Counted from the stretch's first letter, positions 25,565 through 38,060 are shown. The stretch: 64,000 nucleotides of DNA from Alistipes sp. (GCA_017437045.1 JAFSBY010000002.1:1-64000); one strand, 5' to 3'. The notes: a model not told the origin generated them from the sequence alone. Numbers and translations are program-made.

Positions 25565-26812
25565 CTAATGCGTCGCCTTCCACCACGAGGTCTGATCCTT
25601 CGAGAGACACAGCTCGCTGGTCGAGGGGTCGGAGGTGGTCAGTCCCGTGAAGGTCTCGATCAGAATCGTGCCATTCTGCGTGTAGAAACGGGGCGTGTGA
25701 CGACGGCAGGCACTCGGCACGGTGCGCTCCAACTGCACCTCAAAGGCGGTCAGCAGCTGCTCGTCGCTGCATAAGGTCCGCACATAGTCGCCATAATCGA
25801 CAAAGCGTTGCGGATGATAACCATCCATGCGCTGGATCGTGTTGATATCGACCTGCACCCCCTTCGAGGCGGCATTGATCTGCTGCATGACACGGGCCAA
25901 CCCCTCCAGCTCGGCACAGCGCGTCACAGCGATCGTGCCGTAGGGGCGCGACACTCCATAATTATCCACGTAGCCCAAATAGAAGTTGTAGAAGGTGCGG
26001 CAGATGCCCTCGTAGTCGGGCTCCCCGATCATGTAACGACCACATTGGGCATAGGGAAAGCCATAGGCCATGATCTCGTTGGGCGAGGCGATCAGGTGGT
26101 CGGTGACGTGGCGCAGCTCGTAGGCCACCTCGATCGACGACATGTAGCAATCGTCGAAGAGGATATACTCGAAATGGATGTTGGCTGCCGCGATCGCCTC
26201 GGCCAAGGTCGAGATGTCGGTGCGGTGCTGCTCCGAGGTGCCACCAAACCAGCGGGTGATGGGCAGGCCGTCGGGCGTGGTCTGCTCCCAATACTCCGCA
26301 TGCGACGCTTCGGAGGCGTAGGAGGGCTCGACGTTGAGCGTGCTCGTCTCGGGCTGTGCGGGCAGCCAGGCCATGCCGTGCGAACCGATGGTCATCGCAT
26401 AGCGTTTGGCCGGAGCGATCGTCTGCACGTCGCGCAGGATCGTGCGGATGCCCTCGGTGGTCGTGATGGCCGGTTCGAGGTAGTGTTTGTGGTATTTTTG
26501 CACCACCTTGCCCTGTTCCTCAACCAACTCAAACAGATCGCCAATCAATTTGCCGGCCTCTTCGTTGCCCGTGCCAAACTGCATCAGGAAGACCAGCACG
26601 CGGCAATTCTCGGGCGTGCCTTTGGCAATGACGCTCTTCATGTCCTCGATGTTGGTCAGGAAGAACGAGGTCAGGTTGCCCGACCAGGGGAAGTACATCA
26701 GCAGGGTCTGTTCAGCCACCTGCGATTCGGGAGGCGTGGGGTCGCCATCGCTCTTCGAGCAACCCACGGCCAAGAGCAGCGTGCAGAGTAGGGTGTAAAG
26801 GTATCTCTTCAT
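25565..26812 (-). CDS. Clostripain-family (C11) peptidase lipoprotein
   Basis: A secreted cysteine peptidase of the C11 family, 415 residues, with a lipobox cysteine near residue 18 (LLLAVGC). The catalytic His is in TIGSHGMAW and the catalytic Cys in LFDDCYMSSIEVAYEL, followed by the typical ASPNEIMAYGFPY. C11 enzymes cleave after Arg or Lys. Surface anchoring suggests action on external proteins or processing of cell-surface partners. It follows a DUF4919 gene by 6 bp, so they share a transcript and perhaps a compartment. Confidence 0.9.
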   Translation of the reverse strand: MKRYLYTLLCTLLLAVGCSKSDGDPTPPESQVAEQTLLMYFPWSGNLTSFFLTNIEDMKSVIAKGTPENCRVLVFLMQFGTGNEEAGKLIGDLFELVEEQGKVVQKYHKHYLEPAITTTEGIRTILRDVQTIAPAKRYAMTIGSHGMAWLPAQPETSTLNVEPSYASEASHAEYWEQTTPDGLPITRWFGGTSEQHRTDISTLAEAIAAANIHFEYILFDDCYMSSIEVAYELRHVTDHLIASPNEIMAYGFPYAQCGRYMIGEPDYEGICRTFYNFYLGYVDNYGVSRPYGTIAVTRCAELEGLARVMQQINAASKGVQVDINTIQRMDGYHPQRFVDYGDYVRTLCSDEQLLTAFEVQLERTVPSACRRHTPRFYTQNGTILIETFTGLTTSDPSTSELCLSKDQTSWWKATH

Positions 26813-26818
26813 GATTCG

Positions 26819-27568
26819 TTATTTATATTCGCGGGGTTTGAGGTTATTGAACTGCCACGTGCGATCGCGTTTGTAGGTGTAGCCCTCGGGCTTGTTGCGA
26901 TAGATGCGGCTGAAATCGTAGTAGAAGCCTTTGCGCTTCTTGCCATCAATGACATAGGAGGAGGCCAGCGGGATGAACTCCACGTCGCGGCTCACGATGC
27001 GGGCCTTGCCGTGCGGATAGCCCTCGGCAGCCATCACCGAGAGGGCGTGGTCGAACATCAGGATGTGGCGCGGGGTGCGTTGCGTCAGCCCATCGCCCGA
27101 GGCGACAATGGCACGCAGGACGCCGTTCATGGCGCGTGCCCACTGCTCGGCTTTGGCCTTGTCACCCAACTGCTCGTAGGCGTAGGTCAGCACGTTGAGC
27201 ACCTGGGGCGAGAAGGGGTCGCTTTCGCGGGCTCCGTTGGCGGCGATGATCAGCTCCTCGATCCGACTGCGCTCGGCATGGTCGGGGTCGAGTCCCGTCA
27301 GCAGCTCTAACATGCGCTCCATGTCGGGATTCGTGGCCAGGGGCTTGTAGCTCTCTTGGTAGGCATAGCCGTAGTAGAGGTAGTGGAAATCCTCGTCCGA
27401 AAGGGTCGGATCGCCCTGCTCGAGGCGCAACAAGAGCTTCGGGTAATAGTAGGGCGAAGCGGAATCGGTGATCCGCTCCAAGATATCCTCCTCGACGGGC
27501 GTTTTGGCCTCGGCCGTAGCGAGGTTCAGACCCACGAAGAGCAGCAGCAAGGCAAGCAATCGTCTCAT
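26819..27568 (-). CDS. DUF4919 family exported protein
   Basis: About 249 residues with a signal peptide (LLALLLLFVGLNLATAEA). The body matches my recollection of the Bacteroidetes family DUF4919: a helical N-terminal part with YYYPKLLLRLEQGDPTLSDEDFHYLYYG, a TPR-like middle (VLTYAYEQLGDKAKAEQWA), and a C-terminal part ending RTWQFNNLKPREYK. Function is unknown. ATG 27568 replaces an upstream TTG. It lies between dapA (45 bp) and the C11 peptidase (6 bp). Confidence 0.8.
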   Translation of the reverse strand: MRRLLALLLLFVGLNLATAEAKTPVEEDILERITDSASPYYYPKLLLRLEQGDPTLSDEDFHYLYYGYAYQESYKPLATNPDMERMLELLTGLDPDHAERSRIEELIIAANGARESDPFSPQVLNVLTYAYEQLGDKAKAEQWARAMNGVLRAIVASGDGLTQRTPRHILMFDHALSVMAAEGYPHGKARIVSRDVEFIPLASSYVIDGKKRKGFYYDFSRIYRNKPEGYTYKRDRTWQFNNLKPREYK

Positions 27569-27613
27569 GTTCCGGTACAAATTCGTTGGTTTGTTTGTAT
27601 GAGAACGTAGCGG

Positions 27614-28510
27614 TTAGTGTAAATCGTATTTTTCGATCAGCATTTTGAACCGCTCACGCAACTGCTCCGAGCCGGGAACGAGCGGCAGACGCATCGTCGG
27701 GCCGATCTTGCCCATCACCGAGAGGGCACATTTCGCACCCACAGGGTTGCCCTCGGCAAAGAGAGCCGCTACGGCATCCTCCATGTCAGCCTCCTGCCAG
27801 ATGCGACGTGCTGCGGCATAGTCGCCCCGCTTGGCCTCCGCAATGCAGTTCATGAAGAGCCGCGGGAAGACATTGGCCGCCACGGAGATCACCCCGTCGC
27901 CTCCGCGCTCCATCAGGTCGATGGCAATGCCGTCGTCGCCCGACAGCACGAGGAAACCCTCGGGACGGTTGTCGATGATCTGCTGCATCTGCTCTAAATT
28001 GCCCGACGCCTCCTTGATGCCGATGATGTTCGGAATCTCACGCGCCAAGCGCAGCGTCGTCTCAGCGGTCATGTTTACGCCCGAACGCCCCGGAATGTTG
28101 TAGAGGATGACGGGCAGCGGCGAATGCTCGGCTACGGTCTTAAAGTGCTGATAAAGACCCTCTTGTGAGGGTTTGTTGTAGTAGGGCGTAACGCTCAAAA
28201 TGGCATCCGCACCGCGCAGGTCGAACTCGCGCAGCTGGTCCAATACCTCCGAGGTCGAGTTGCCGCCGCAACCCATCACCAACGGCACGCGACCGTTGAT
28301 CTTGTGGGCCGTGTACATGGCAATGACGGCACGCTCGGAGTTGTAGAGCGTGGGCGTTTCGGCCGTCGTACCGAGGGCTACGATGTAATCGACACCGCCC
28401 TCAATGACATAATTGACCATCTCGCCTAAAGCCTGATAATCGACCTGTCCTTCGGTCGTAAAGGGGGTAATCATGGCGACACCTACGCCTGCAAGTTTGT
28501 GGTTTAGCAT
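27614..28510 (-). CDS. dapA: 4-hydroxy-tetrahydrodipicolinate synthase
   Basis: Condenses pyruvate with aspartate semialdehyde in lysine and diaminopimelate synthesis. The 298-residue TIM-barrel protein has the family start GVGVAMITPF, the GTTAETPTL motif, YYNKPSQEGLYQHF, the YNIPGRSGVNM segment and the Schiff-base lysine in GIKEASGNL (near residue 165). All are canonical. It begins 26 bp downstream of ligA and is probably co-transcribed. Confidence 0.97.
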   Translation of the reverse strand: MLNHKLAGVGVAMITPFTTEGQVDYQALGEMVNYVIEGGVDYIVALGTTAETPTLYNSERAVIAMYTAHKINGRVPLVMGCGGNSTSEVLDQLREFDLRGADAILSVTPYYNKPSQEGLYQHFKTVAEHSPLPVILYNIPGRSGVNMTAETTLRLAREIPNIIGIKEASGNLEQMQQIIDNRPEGFLVLSGDDGIAIDLMERGGDGVISVAANVFPRLFMNCIAEAKRGDYAAARRIWQEADMEDAVAALFAEGNPVGAKCALSVMGKIGPTMRLPLVPGSEQLRERFKMLIEKYDLH

Positions 28511-28536
28511 ATCTTGTACGTTTTTTCTTGTTCAAC

Positions 28537-31160
<2,624 letters not shown>

Positions 31161-31174
<14 letters not shown>

Positions 31175-31790
31175 CAACTATAATTGGTGCCGAGGAGCGG
31201 CCTGGATGCTGCTCTTGCTGGCCGGATGTGGAATGGCCGAGGGGGATGAGGATGATCGTAAACGCAGCGATTATCTGACCTTCTCGGACTCCTCATTTAT
31301 GGCCTATTGCATCGAGACGTATGACCTGAATGGTGACGGCCGTTTTTCGCGCTATGAGGCCGAACGGGTGGTCGAGATTGACTGCTCGGGTCGCGGAATC
31401 GCCTCGTTAGACGAGCTGGACGACTTTGTCCATCTGCGTCGGTTGGACTGCTCGGAGAATCGGCTCCAACGGCTCGATTTGCGGCCGTGTGACGAGTTGG
31501 AAGCCGTTGCTTGTCAGAATAATGCACTCATGCAGCTGGAGGTGGACGGGTTGCGCTCGCTCGAATCGCTCAATTGTGCTAACAACGCCCTGCAACGGCT
31601 CGATCTGGCCTCGAATGGCTCGCTGCGCCAGCTCGACGCACGCGCCAATGGCTTCACGACACTCGACCTCTCGCTCTGCAGCGGCTCGTTGCAGGCCGAT
31701 GTGCGGGGCAATGCCCAACTCGCAACGCTCTATTATCGGGCAGGTCAGCAGATCGCCTATGAGTCTCCTACTGTGCTGGTTATGCGTTGA
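31161..31790 (+). CDS. Leucine-rich-repeat lipoprotein with EF-hand-like segment
   Basis: About 209 residues with a lipoprotein signal (WMLLLLAGC). A calcium-loop-like segment DLNGDGRFSRYEAERV follows near residue 50. Then come five or six short repeats of the pattern LxxLDCSENRLQRLDLR, LNCANNALQRLDLAS and LDARANGFTTLDLS, a Bacteroidetes LRR type. It is probably an adhesion or binding module at the cell surface. The start inside the previous gene (ATG 31161, overlapping by 14 bp) suggests coupled translation. No catalytic motif is visible. Confidence 0.75.
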
Positions 31791-31862
31791 GTGGGGTGCG
31801 ATTGTTCATAAAATGGTGAAAAAAGTTTTCGGCGAAAATTCGGCTATATCAAAACTTTTTCT

Positions 31863-31870
31863 TACTTTTG
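31863..31870 (+). promoter_or_regulatory. -7 box for purA
   Basis: TACTTTTG fits TAnnTTTG and lies 57 bp ahead of the purA start. The -33 region is AT-rich without a clear TTG. Confidence 0.45.
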
Positions 31871-31927
31871 ACTGCAAAATGTTTTTTGCAGTTTTTTTGT
31901 GCAAATTCATAGACTTAAAAAGATACA

Positions 31928-33193
31928 ATGAAAAAGGTAGATGTGATCCTCGGCCTGCAGTGGGGCGATGAGGGCAAAGGTAAAGTGGTGGATGTACTGA
32001 CTCCGAACTACGAGGTTGTGGCTCGTTTCCAGGGTGGCCCGAATGCCGGCCACACGTTGGAGTTTAACGGTGAGAAGTATGTCTTGCGCTCGATTCCGTC
32101 GGGAATCTTCCAGGGTGGCAAGGCCAATATCATCGGTGGCGGTGTGGTACTCGATGCCATTCTGTTCCGTCTCGAGGCTGAAGAGTTGGCCAAGAGTGGT
32201 CACGATCTGACCAAGCAACTCTCGATCTCGAAGAAGGCACACCTGATTCTGCCGACGCACCGTATGCTCGATGCAGCGTATGAGGCTGCCAAGGGTAGCG
32301 CCAAGATCGGTACGACGGGTAAGGGTATCGGCCCGACCTACACCGATAAGGTGAGCCGCAACGGTATGCGCGTAGGCGATCTGTTGAGCCCCGATTTCAA
32401 GCAGATCTATGCCCGCGCCAAGGCACGCCACGAGGCGATCCTGAAGAGCCTGAACTACACGTACGACATCACGGCGCTCGAGCAGGAGTGGTTTGAGGCC
32501 GTAGAGTACCTCAAGCAGTTTAACCTGATCGACAGCGAGTTCTTTGTGAATAACGCCCTGAAAGCCGACAAGAGTGTGCTGGCCGAGGGTGCACAGGGTA
32601 CGTTGCTCGACGTCGATTTCGGCTCATATCCCTTTGTTACCTCGTCGAATACGGTTTGCGCAGGTGCCTGCACCGGTCTGGGTGTAGCTCCGAACCGCAT
32701 TGGTGAGGTGTTCGGTATCTTTAAGGCCTATTGCACACGCGTAGGTAGTGGTCCCTTCCCGACCGAGCTTTTCGACGAGACGGGTGCCACGTTGCGCCGC
32801 ATCGGCCATGAGTTTGGTGCCGTGACGGGCCGTGAGCGTCGTTGCGGTTGGCTCGACCTGGTAGCCCTGAAGTACTCGATCATGATCAACGGTGTGACCC
32901 AGCTGATCATGATGAAGGCAGACGTGATGAACGACTTCGAGACGATCCGTGTTGCCACCTCCTACAAGGTCAATGGCGTGGAGACCACCGAGTTCCCCTA
33001 TTCGATCGAGGAGGGCGTAGAGCCGGTTTATACGGACTTCGCCGGTTGGCAGTGCGATCTGCGCGCTTGTCGCAGCTACGAGGAGTTCCCCGAGGCTTTC
33101 AAACGTTACGTCGATTTTATCGAGCAGGAGACGGGTGTCCCCGTCAAGATCATCTCGGTAGGTCCGGATCGTGACGAGACCGTCCTGCGGTAA
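31928..33193 (+). CDS. purA: Adenylosuccinate synthetase
   Basis: Makes adenylosuccinate from IMP, aspartate and GTP, the first committed step to AMP. The 421 residues are canonical: GLQWGDEGKGKVVD P-loop with catalytic Asp near residue 14, GGPNAGHTLEF, GTTGKGIGPTYTDK, EGAQGTLLDVDFGSYPFVTSSN, and the C-terminal RRCGWLDLVALKYS. Length is normal. It stands alone after an AT-rich promoter region. Confidence 0.98.
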   Translation: MKKVDVILGLQWGDEGKGKVVDVLTPNYEVVARFQGGPNAGHTLEFNGEKYVLRSIPSGIFQGGKANIIGGGVVLDAILFRLEAEELAKSGHDLTKQLSISKKAHLILPTHRMLDAAYEAAKGSAKIGTTGKGIGPTYTDKVSRNGMRVGDLLSPDFKQIYARAKARHEAILKSLNYTYDITALEQEWFEAVEYLKQFNLIDSEFFVNNALKADKSVLAEGAQGTLLDVDFGSYPFVTSSNTVCAGACTGLGVAPNRIGEVFGIFKAYCTRVGSGPFPTELFDETGATLRRIGHEFGAVTGRERRCGWLDLVALKYSIMINGVTQLIMMKADVMNDFETIRVATSYKVNGVETTEFPYSIEEGVEPVYTDFAGWQCDLRACRSYEEFPEAFKRYVDFIEQETGVPVKIISVGPDRDETVLR

Positions 33194-33233
33194 GGGGGCT
33201 CCGCCTGTTAAGACCCATCATTAACAATTATAT

Positions 33234-34112
33234 ATGAATAAAAATCTTCGCATTGTCGTGCTGGCCAAGCAGGTGCCGGATACACGACAAGTTGGCAAAG
33301 ATGCCATGACGGCAGAGGGCACGGTCAACCGTGCTGCTCTGCCGGCTATTTTTAATCCGGAGGACCTCAATGCCCTGGAGTTCGCTTTGACACTCAAGGA
33401 GCAACGACCCGGTTCGACGGTTTACCTGCTGACAATGGGGCCGCAACGTGCGGCCGATATTATCCGTGAGGCGATGTATCGCGGTGCTGACGGGGGCTAC
33501 CTGCTCTCGGGACGCGAATTTGCCGGATCGGATACGCTGGCTACTTCGTATGCCCTCTCCTGCGCATTGCGCAAGATCGAGGCCGATGTGATCGTTGCAG
33601 GCCGACAGGCTATCGACGGTGATACGGCCCAGGTGGGTCCGCAGGTGGCCGAGAAGCTGGGCTTGCCGCAAGTCACCTACGCCGAGCAACTCGTCGAAGT
33701 GGGGGAGCAACATCTGGTGATTCGCCGTCGCATAGCCGAAGGTGTCGAGGTGGTGGAAGCCCCGATCCCGTTGGTGGTGACGGTCAATGGGTCGGCACCT
33801 GCTTGCCGCCCACGTCATGCAAAACGTTTGATGTTTTACAAATCGGCTCGTTGCCGTTCCGAAGTGGCTGCAGATCCGCAGTCGATGGTGGCCCGACGTG
33901 TAGCCGAGAAACCCGAATTGCTGATCGAAGAGTGGTCGGCTGCAGATATCAATCCCGATCCGACACAGCTGGGGTTGCAAGGCTCCCCGACGAAGGTCAA
34001 GCGGATTGAGAATGTGGTCTTCCAGGCCAAGGAGGCGAAACGCCTGACGGCCGAGGATGGCGAGATGGAGGGGCTGATCCGGGAGTTGATCGCCGCCCAT
34101 ACGATCGGTTAA
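33234..34112 (+). CDS. etfB: Electron transfer flavoprotein beta subunit
   Basis: With EtfA, carries electrons from acyl-CoA dehydrogenase to further acceptors. The 292 residues have the ETF-beta fold, with VVLAKQVPDT at the start, DLNALEFAL, and the signature stretch AGRQAIDGDTAQVGPQVAEKLGLPQ. It binds AMP in the family. EtfA follows after 17 bp and the dehydrogenase after that, forming a three-gene operon. Confidence 0.95.
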   Translation: MNKNLRIVVLAKQVPDTRQVGKDAMTAEGTVNRAALPAIFNPEDLNALEFALTLKEQRPGSTVYLLTMGPQRAADIIREAMYRGADGGYLLSGREFAGSDTLATSYALSCALRKIEADVIVAGRQAIDGDTAQVGPQVAEKLGLPQVTYAEQLVEVGEQHLVIRRRIAEGVEVVEAPIPLVVTVNGSAPACRPRHAKRLMFYKSARCRSEVAADPQSMVARRVAEKPELLIEEWSAADINPDPTQLGLQGSPTKVKRIENVVFQAKEAKRLTAEDGEMEGLIRELIAAHTIG

Positions 34113-34129
34113 TGTAAAGCAGCAAACAC

Positions 34130-35149
34130 ATGAATAATCTTTTTGTCTATATAGAGACCGAGGGGCGCAGGGTGGCCGATGTCAGCCTGGAGCTTCTCAC
34201 CAAAGGCCGTGAGTTGGCTACCCGTCTGGATGTCAAGCTCGAAGCGGTCGTTGTCGGTGCCGATTTGGAGGGCATCGAAGCAGAGTTGGCACCCTATGGG
34301 GTGGATACGGTCTGGGTGGCCGACGATCCGATCTTTGCACCCTTCCGCACGTTGCCTCATACGGCTGTGCTGACGGGACTGATCCGAGACGAGCAACCGC
34401 AGATCGTGCTTTTCGGAGCTACCTGCGTGGGTCGAGATTTCGCGCCGCGCGTATCGTCGGCCCTGCACAGTGGCTTGACGGCCGATTGCACGCAGCTCGA
34501 GATTGGTGACCACACGGATGCCAAGACGCAACATACGTATCAGGATCTGTTGTATCAGATTCGCCCCGCCTTTGGCGGTAACATCATTGCCACGATTGTC
34601 AATCCAGACCATCGCCCGCAGATGGCAACCGTCCGTGAGGGTGTGATGCGCAAGGCCTTTGCCGCCACACCGGGTGCTGCCGAGCGCAAGACGATCGCCT
34701 GGAAGAACTACCTTTCGGAGGGTGACCTGGCGGTACGCATCATCGAGCGTGAGATCGTGGAGCGTAAGATTGATATCAAGGGGGCGCAGATCATCGTGGC
34801 AGGTGGCTACGGGGTCGGCTCGAAGGAGAATTTTGCATTGATTCATGAATTGGCCGAGGTATTGGGCGGCGAGGTGGGTGCTTCGCGTGCTGCGGTCGAT
34901 GCAGGCTTTACGGAGCCGGAGCGTCAGATCGGACAGACGGGCGTCACGGTGCGTCCGAAGCTCTACATCGCTTGTGGTATCTCGGGTCAGATTCAGCACA
35001 CGGCCGGTATGGATCAATCGGCCATGGTGATCTCGATTAACACGGATCCGGCAGCCCCGATGAATCGGTTGGCAGACTATGCCATCACCGGTTCGATCGA
35101 AGAGGTGGTGCCGAAGTTGATCAAGTTTTACAAACAAAACGCAAAGTAA
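34130..35149 (+). CDS. etfA: Electron transfer flavoprotein alpha subunit
   Basis: Binds the redox-active FAD of the ETF heterodimer. The 339 residues contain the FAD-binding C-terminal part: AGGYGVGSKENF, GASRAAVDAGF, GQTGVTVRPKLYIACGISGQIQH and VISINTDPAAP (approximately residues 223-305). The N-terminal domain is a nucleotide-binding-like fold without a cofactor. Its stop codon overlaps the start of the dehydrogenase by one base (TAATG). Confidence 0.95.
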   Translation: MNNLFVYIETEGRRVADVSLELLTKGRELATRLDVKLEAVVVGADLEGIEAELAPYGVDTVWVADDPIFAPFRTLPHTAVLTGLIRDEQPQIVLFGATCVGRDFAPRVSSALHSGLTADCTQLEIGDHTDAKTQHTYQDLLYQIRPAFGGNIIATIVNPDHRPQMATVREGVMRKAFAATPGAAERKTIAWKNYLSEGDLAVRIIEREIVERKIDIKGAQIIVAGGYGVGSKENFALIHELAEVLGGEVGASRAAVDAGFTEPERQIGQTGVTVRPKLYIACGISGQIQHTAGMDQSAMVISINTDPAAPMNRLADYAITGSIEEVVPKLIKFYKQNAK

Positions 35150-36864
35150 TGGCAAATTTCTTTCTTGATAATACAGATCTGCAACTGCAGTTGGAGCATC
35201 CGCTGATGGAGCGACTCCTGGAGTTGCGCGAACGCGGCTATGCCGAGCGGGAGCAGTATGATTTTGCTCCCCAAGATTTTGACGATGCGATGGATTCGTT
35301 GCGTCGTGTGATGGAGTTGGCCGGTGAGGTGTGTGGCGAGACGTTGGCCGCCAATGCCGAGTCGGTGGATCGTGAAGGTCCTCACCACGAGGGGGATCGG
35401 GTGCGTTATGCCTCGGGTACGGTCGAAAATCTGGCTGCTTTCCATGCCGCCGGGTTGGATGGTATGGCTCTGCCGCGTCGTTTTGGCGGTCTGAACCTGC
35501 CTTTGTTGAGTTCGATCATGGTCAATGAGATGATCGCCCGTGCCGATGCCGGTTTCCAGAATGTCTGGGGACTGCAGGATTGTGCCGAGACGCTCAATGA
35601 GTTTGGCTCGGAGGAGCAGAAGGCCAAATACCTCCCCATGACGGTCGAGGGTGCTACCTGGTCGATGGCCCTGACCGAGCCGGATGCCGGATCGGATTTG
35701 GGTGCCGTGATGTTGAAGGCTGCGTGGTCCGAGGAGCGCGGATGTTGGTTGCTCAACGGCGTGAAACGCTTCATTACGAATGGTGACGGCGATCTGTCGT
35801 TGGTGCTGGCACGCACGGAGGAGGGTACGACCGATGCACGCGGTCTGTCGATGTTTGTCTATGACAAGCGCAATGGCGGCGTGAAGGTGCGTCGTATCGA
35901 GCATAAGCTGGGTATTAAGGGCTCGCCGACGTGTGAATTGGTCTATCAGGATGCACCGGCCGAATTGGTCGGAGATCGTCGGATGGGTCTGATCAAATAT
36001 GTCATGTCGCTGATGAATGCTGCCCGTCTGGGTATTGGTGCACAGTCGGTCGGTACGTGTGAGGCGGCCTACCGCGAGGCGGTGAAGTATGCCGGTGAGC
36101 GTGAGCAGTTTGGCAAGCCGATCATCCGCTTTACGGCCGTGGCCGAGCTCTTGCAGCAGATGAAGGCCAAGACGCAGGCCGTGCGCACGTTGCTCTACGA
36201 GACGGCCCGTTTTGTCGAGATTTACAAGGCACTGGCAGCCATCAGCAAGGAGCGCGCGCTGGAGAGTGAGGAGCGTCAGGAGATGAAGTTCTACAATCGA
36301 CTGGCCGATGGCTTCACGCCGCTGTTGAAGCTCTTTGCGTCGGAGTATGCCAATCAGTTGGCCTACGATGCCATCCAGATTCATGGTGGCTCGGGCTTTA
36401 TGCAGGACTATCCGTGTGAGCGAATCTACCGCGACGCCCGCATCATGAGTATCTATGAGGGAACCTCGCAGTTGCAGGTCGTAGCGGCCATCAATGGCGT
36501 GACCAAAGGTACCTTCTTGGAGCAGATCGAACGCTATGCTACGGCCGCATATAGCGAGCCGATGCAGTCGCAGGTGGCCTCGTTACAGCGACTCACCGAG
36601 CAGCTGCGTGCGATGATCGAGCGCGTCGAGACGCTAGACAAGGCGTGTGCAGGCTATAAGGAGCTGCATGCCCGTCGTCTGGTTGAGTCGGTCGGCTACA
36701 TTGTGATGGGCTATCTGTTGGTGCGTCAGGCAAGCCTCCATCCGGAGGTCTATGCCGATTCGGCACAGGTGTTCTGCCGCTTGGCCGAGGGTAAGGTTGC
36801 CGAGGCAGCCGCAACGATTGCCGCCTCACCCGTGGAGGATGTGGCCTTATACCAGATGGCGTAA
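35149..36864 (+). CDS. Acyl-CoA dehydrogenase
   Basis: FAD-dependent oxidation of an acyl-CoA, passing electrons to the adjacent EtfBA. The 571 residues include the typical ACAD signatures WSMALTEPDAGSDLG, GVKRFITNGDGDLS, HKLGIKGSPTCELVYQD and the C-terminal YANQLAYDAIQIHGGSGFMQDYPCERIYRDARI. About 100 extra C-terminal residues correspond to the longer bacterial branch. Substrate chain length is unknown. In anaerobes such operons often serve butyrate-like or amino-acid fermentation in the reducing direction, but that is inference. Confidence 0.93.
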   Translation: MANFFLDNTDLQLQLEHPLMERLLELRERGYAEREQYDFAPQDFDDAMDSLRRVMELAGEVCGETLAANAESVDREGPHHEGDRVRYASGTVENLAAFHAAGLDGMALPRRFGGLNLPLLSSIMVNEMIARADAGFQNVWGLQDCAETLNEFGSEEQKAKYLPMTVEGATWSMALTEPDAGSDLGAVMLKAAWSEERGCWLLNGVKRFITNGDGDLSLVLARTEEGTTDARGLSMFVYDKRNGGVKVRRIEHKLGIKGSPTCELVYQDAPAELVGDRRMGLIKYVMSLMNAARLGIGAQSVGTCEAAYREAVKYAGEREQFGKPIIRFTAVAELLQQMKAKTQAVRTLLYETARFVEIYKALAAISKERALESEERQEMKFYNRLADGFTPLLKLFASEYANQLAYDAIQIHGGSGFMQDYPCERIYRDARIMSIYEGTSQLQVVAAINGVTKGTFLEQIERYATAAYSEPMQSQVASLQRLTEQLRAMIERVETLDKACAGYKELHARRLVESVGYIVMGYLLVRQASLHPEVYADSAQVFCRLAEGKVAEAAATIAASPVEDVALYQMA

Positions 36865-36884
36865 AGAGGTGTTCCTCGAAACGA

Positions 36885-36924
36885 AAGGGGCTGTCCAACC
36901 GAAATGTTGTGACAGCCCCGTTTT
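36885..36924 (+). terminator. Terminator after the ETF operon
   Basis: GGGGCTGTC (36887-36895) and GACAGCCCC (36911-36919) with a nested CAAC/GTTG pair, followed by GTTTTG. Same family as 4425-4466. Confidence 0.8.
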
Positions 36925-36929
36925 GTTGG

Positions 36930-37853
36930 TTATTGTTGTTGGCGGTAGGTCGAAGGCGACATGCCGGTGTGTTGTTTGAAGTATTTGCCAAAGAAGGATT
37001 GGTTGGGGAAGCTGAGCCGATAGGCCACCTCCTGAATGCTCAATCCGGAGTATTTGAGCAGGTATTTGGCCTCCATCAAGATATACCGATTCATCCAATC
37101 GGTGACTGAAAGGCCGCTCACACGACGCACTATGGTGGTCAGATAGCGCGAGGAGATGCAGAGCCGATCGGCATACCAGGTGACGCTTTGACGCTCGAGG
37201 TAGTGCTCCGAGAGGGCTTGGATGAAGTTGCGGAAATACTCCTCGGCACGGGCTGTAGTGTGGCTCTTCGTGCCCTTTTCGGTGGCAATATGCTCCATGA
37301 AGAGGTCGAGGCAGAGATAGGTGGTCGCCTCCACCATCGAGCGGATCACCTCATCGCCAAACTCCGAGTTGCTGAAGGCGCGAATGTGTTGTTGCAGCAA
37401 CGTCAGTGTGCCGGTCAGACGGCCGGCCTCCTCATCGGAGAGGTGGATGATGCCCTGCTCCATGATGGTCATCATCACCTGCATGAGTTTTTTGAGGTTG
37501 AGGTTGCATTCGGCCATATAGCTCTGGTCGAGCATCAGCACCCACCCTTCGAAACTGCTCTCATCGTGTGAGCGGGTGTTGGTGCTGGCGTCGATGATCG
37601 TGCGGGGCGGGATGACCATCAGACTGTTCGACTCGATGGTGAACTCACGCTGATTGCACATGGCGCGACTCGACCCGTGGGTACAGAACAGAAAGAGGAT
37701 GGCATCGACACGCAGCGGATCCTCGATCAACAGGCGTTGTTGCCCGATCTGACTTTGTCCGATCAAAATACCTTTATGGACGGCGATATGTGCCGGTTTT
37801 GCATACTTTTGTATCCCAGCAATGGAGAGACTTTCGATCTTATATTCTGACAT
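36930..37853 (-). CDS. AraC-family transcriptional regulator
   Basis: A DNA-binding regulator of 307 residues. The N-terminal two-thirds resemble a cupin-like sensor (AIDASTNTRSHDESS region, residues about 20-190). The C-terminal 100 residues form the two helix-turn-helix motifs: ISSRYLTTIVRRVSGLS, then IQEVAYRLSFPNQSFFGKYF with the family hallmark and HTGMSPSTYRQQQ end. It is convergent with the ETF operon and divergent from the phosphoesterase gene, so it might control the latter. The ligand is unknown. Confidence 0.92.
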   Translation of the reverse strand: MSEYKIESLSIAGIQKYAKPAHIAVHKGILIGQSQIGQQRLLIEDPLRVDAILFLFCTHGSSRAMCNQREFTIESNSLMVIPPRTIIDASTNTRSHDESSFEGWVLMLDQSYMAECNLNLKKLMQVMMTIMEQGIIHLSDEEAGRLTGTLTLLQQHIRAFSNSEFGDEVIRSMVEATTYLCLDLFMEHIATEKGTKSHTTARAEEYFRNFIQALSEHYLERQSVTWYADRLCISSRYLTTIVRRVSGLSVTDWMNRYILMEAKYLLKYSGLSIQEVAYRLSFPNQSFFGKYFKQHTGMSPSTYRQQQ

Positions 37854-37881
37854 GTTTGAACAGTTTTCGTCTGTTTGGGTG

Positions 37882-37889
37882 CAAAGGTA
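37882..37889 (-). promoter_or_regulatory. -7 box for the AraC gene
   Basis: TACCTTTG on the minus strand lies 28 bp ahead of the start codon. The -33 is not clear. Confidence 0.5.
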
Positions 37890-38060
37890 TGCCCTTTTCG
37901 GGAGAAATAAAGGGCTTTTTTGTCTATTTGTTGGTCAAAATGTACACAAACACTATAAACCTACTCAAATCTAAAGATAGAACAAAATAGAGTACTTTTA
38001 GACCAGCTTTGCCGTGTTTTGTGATTTGGTAAATCAGAATGAAAGTGAGACCTTTGCACC

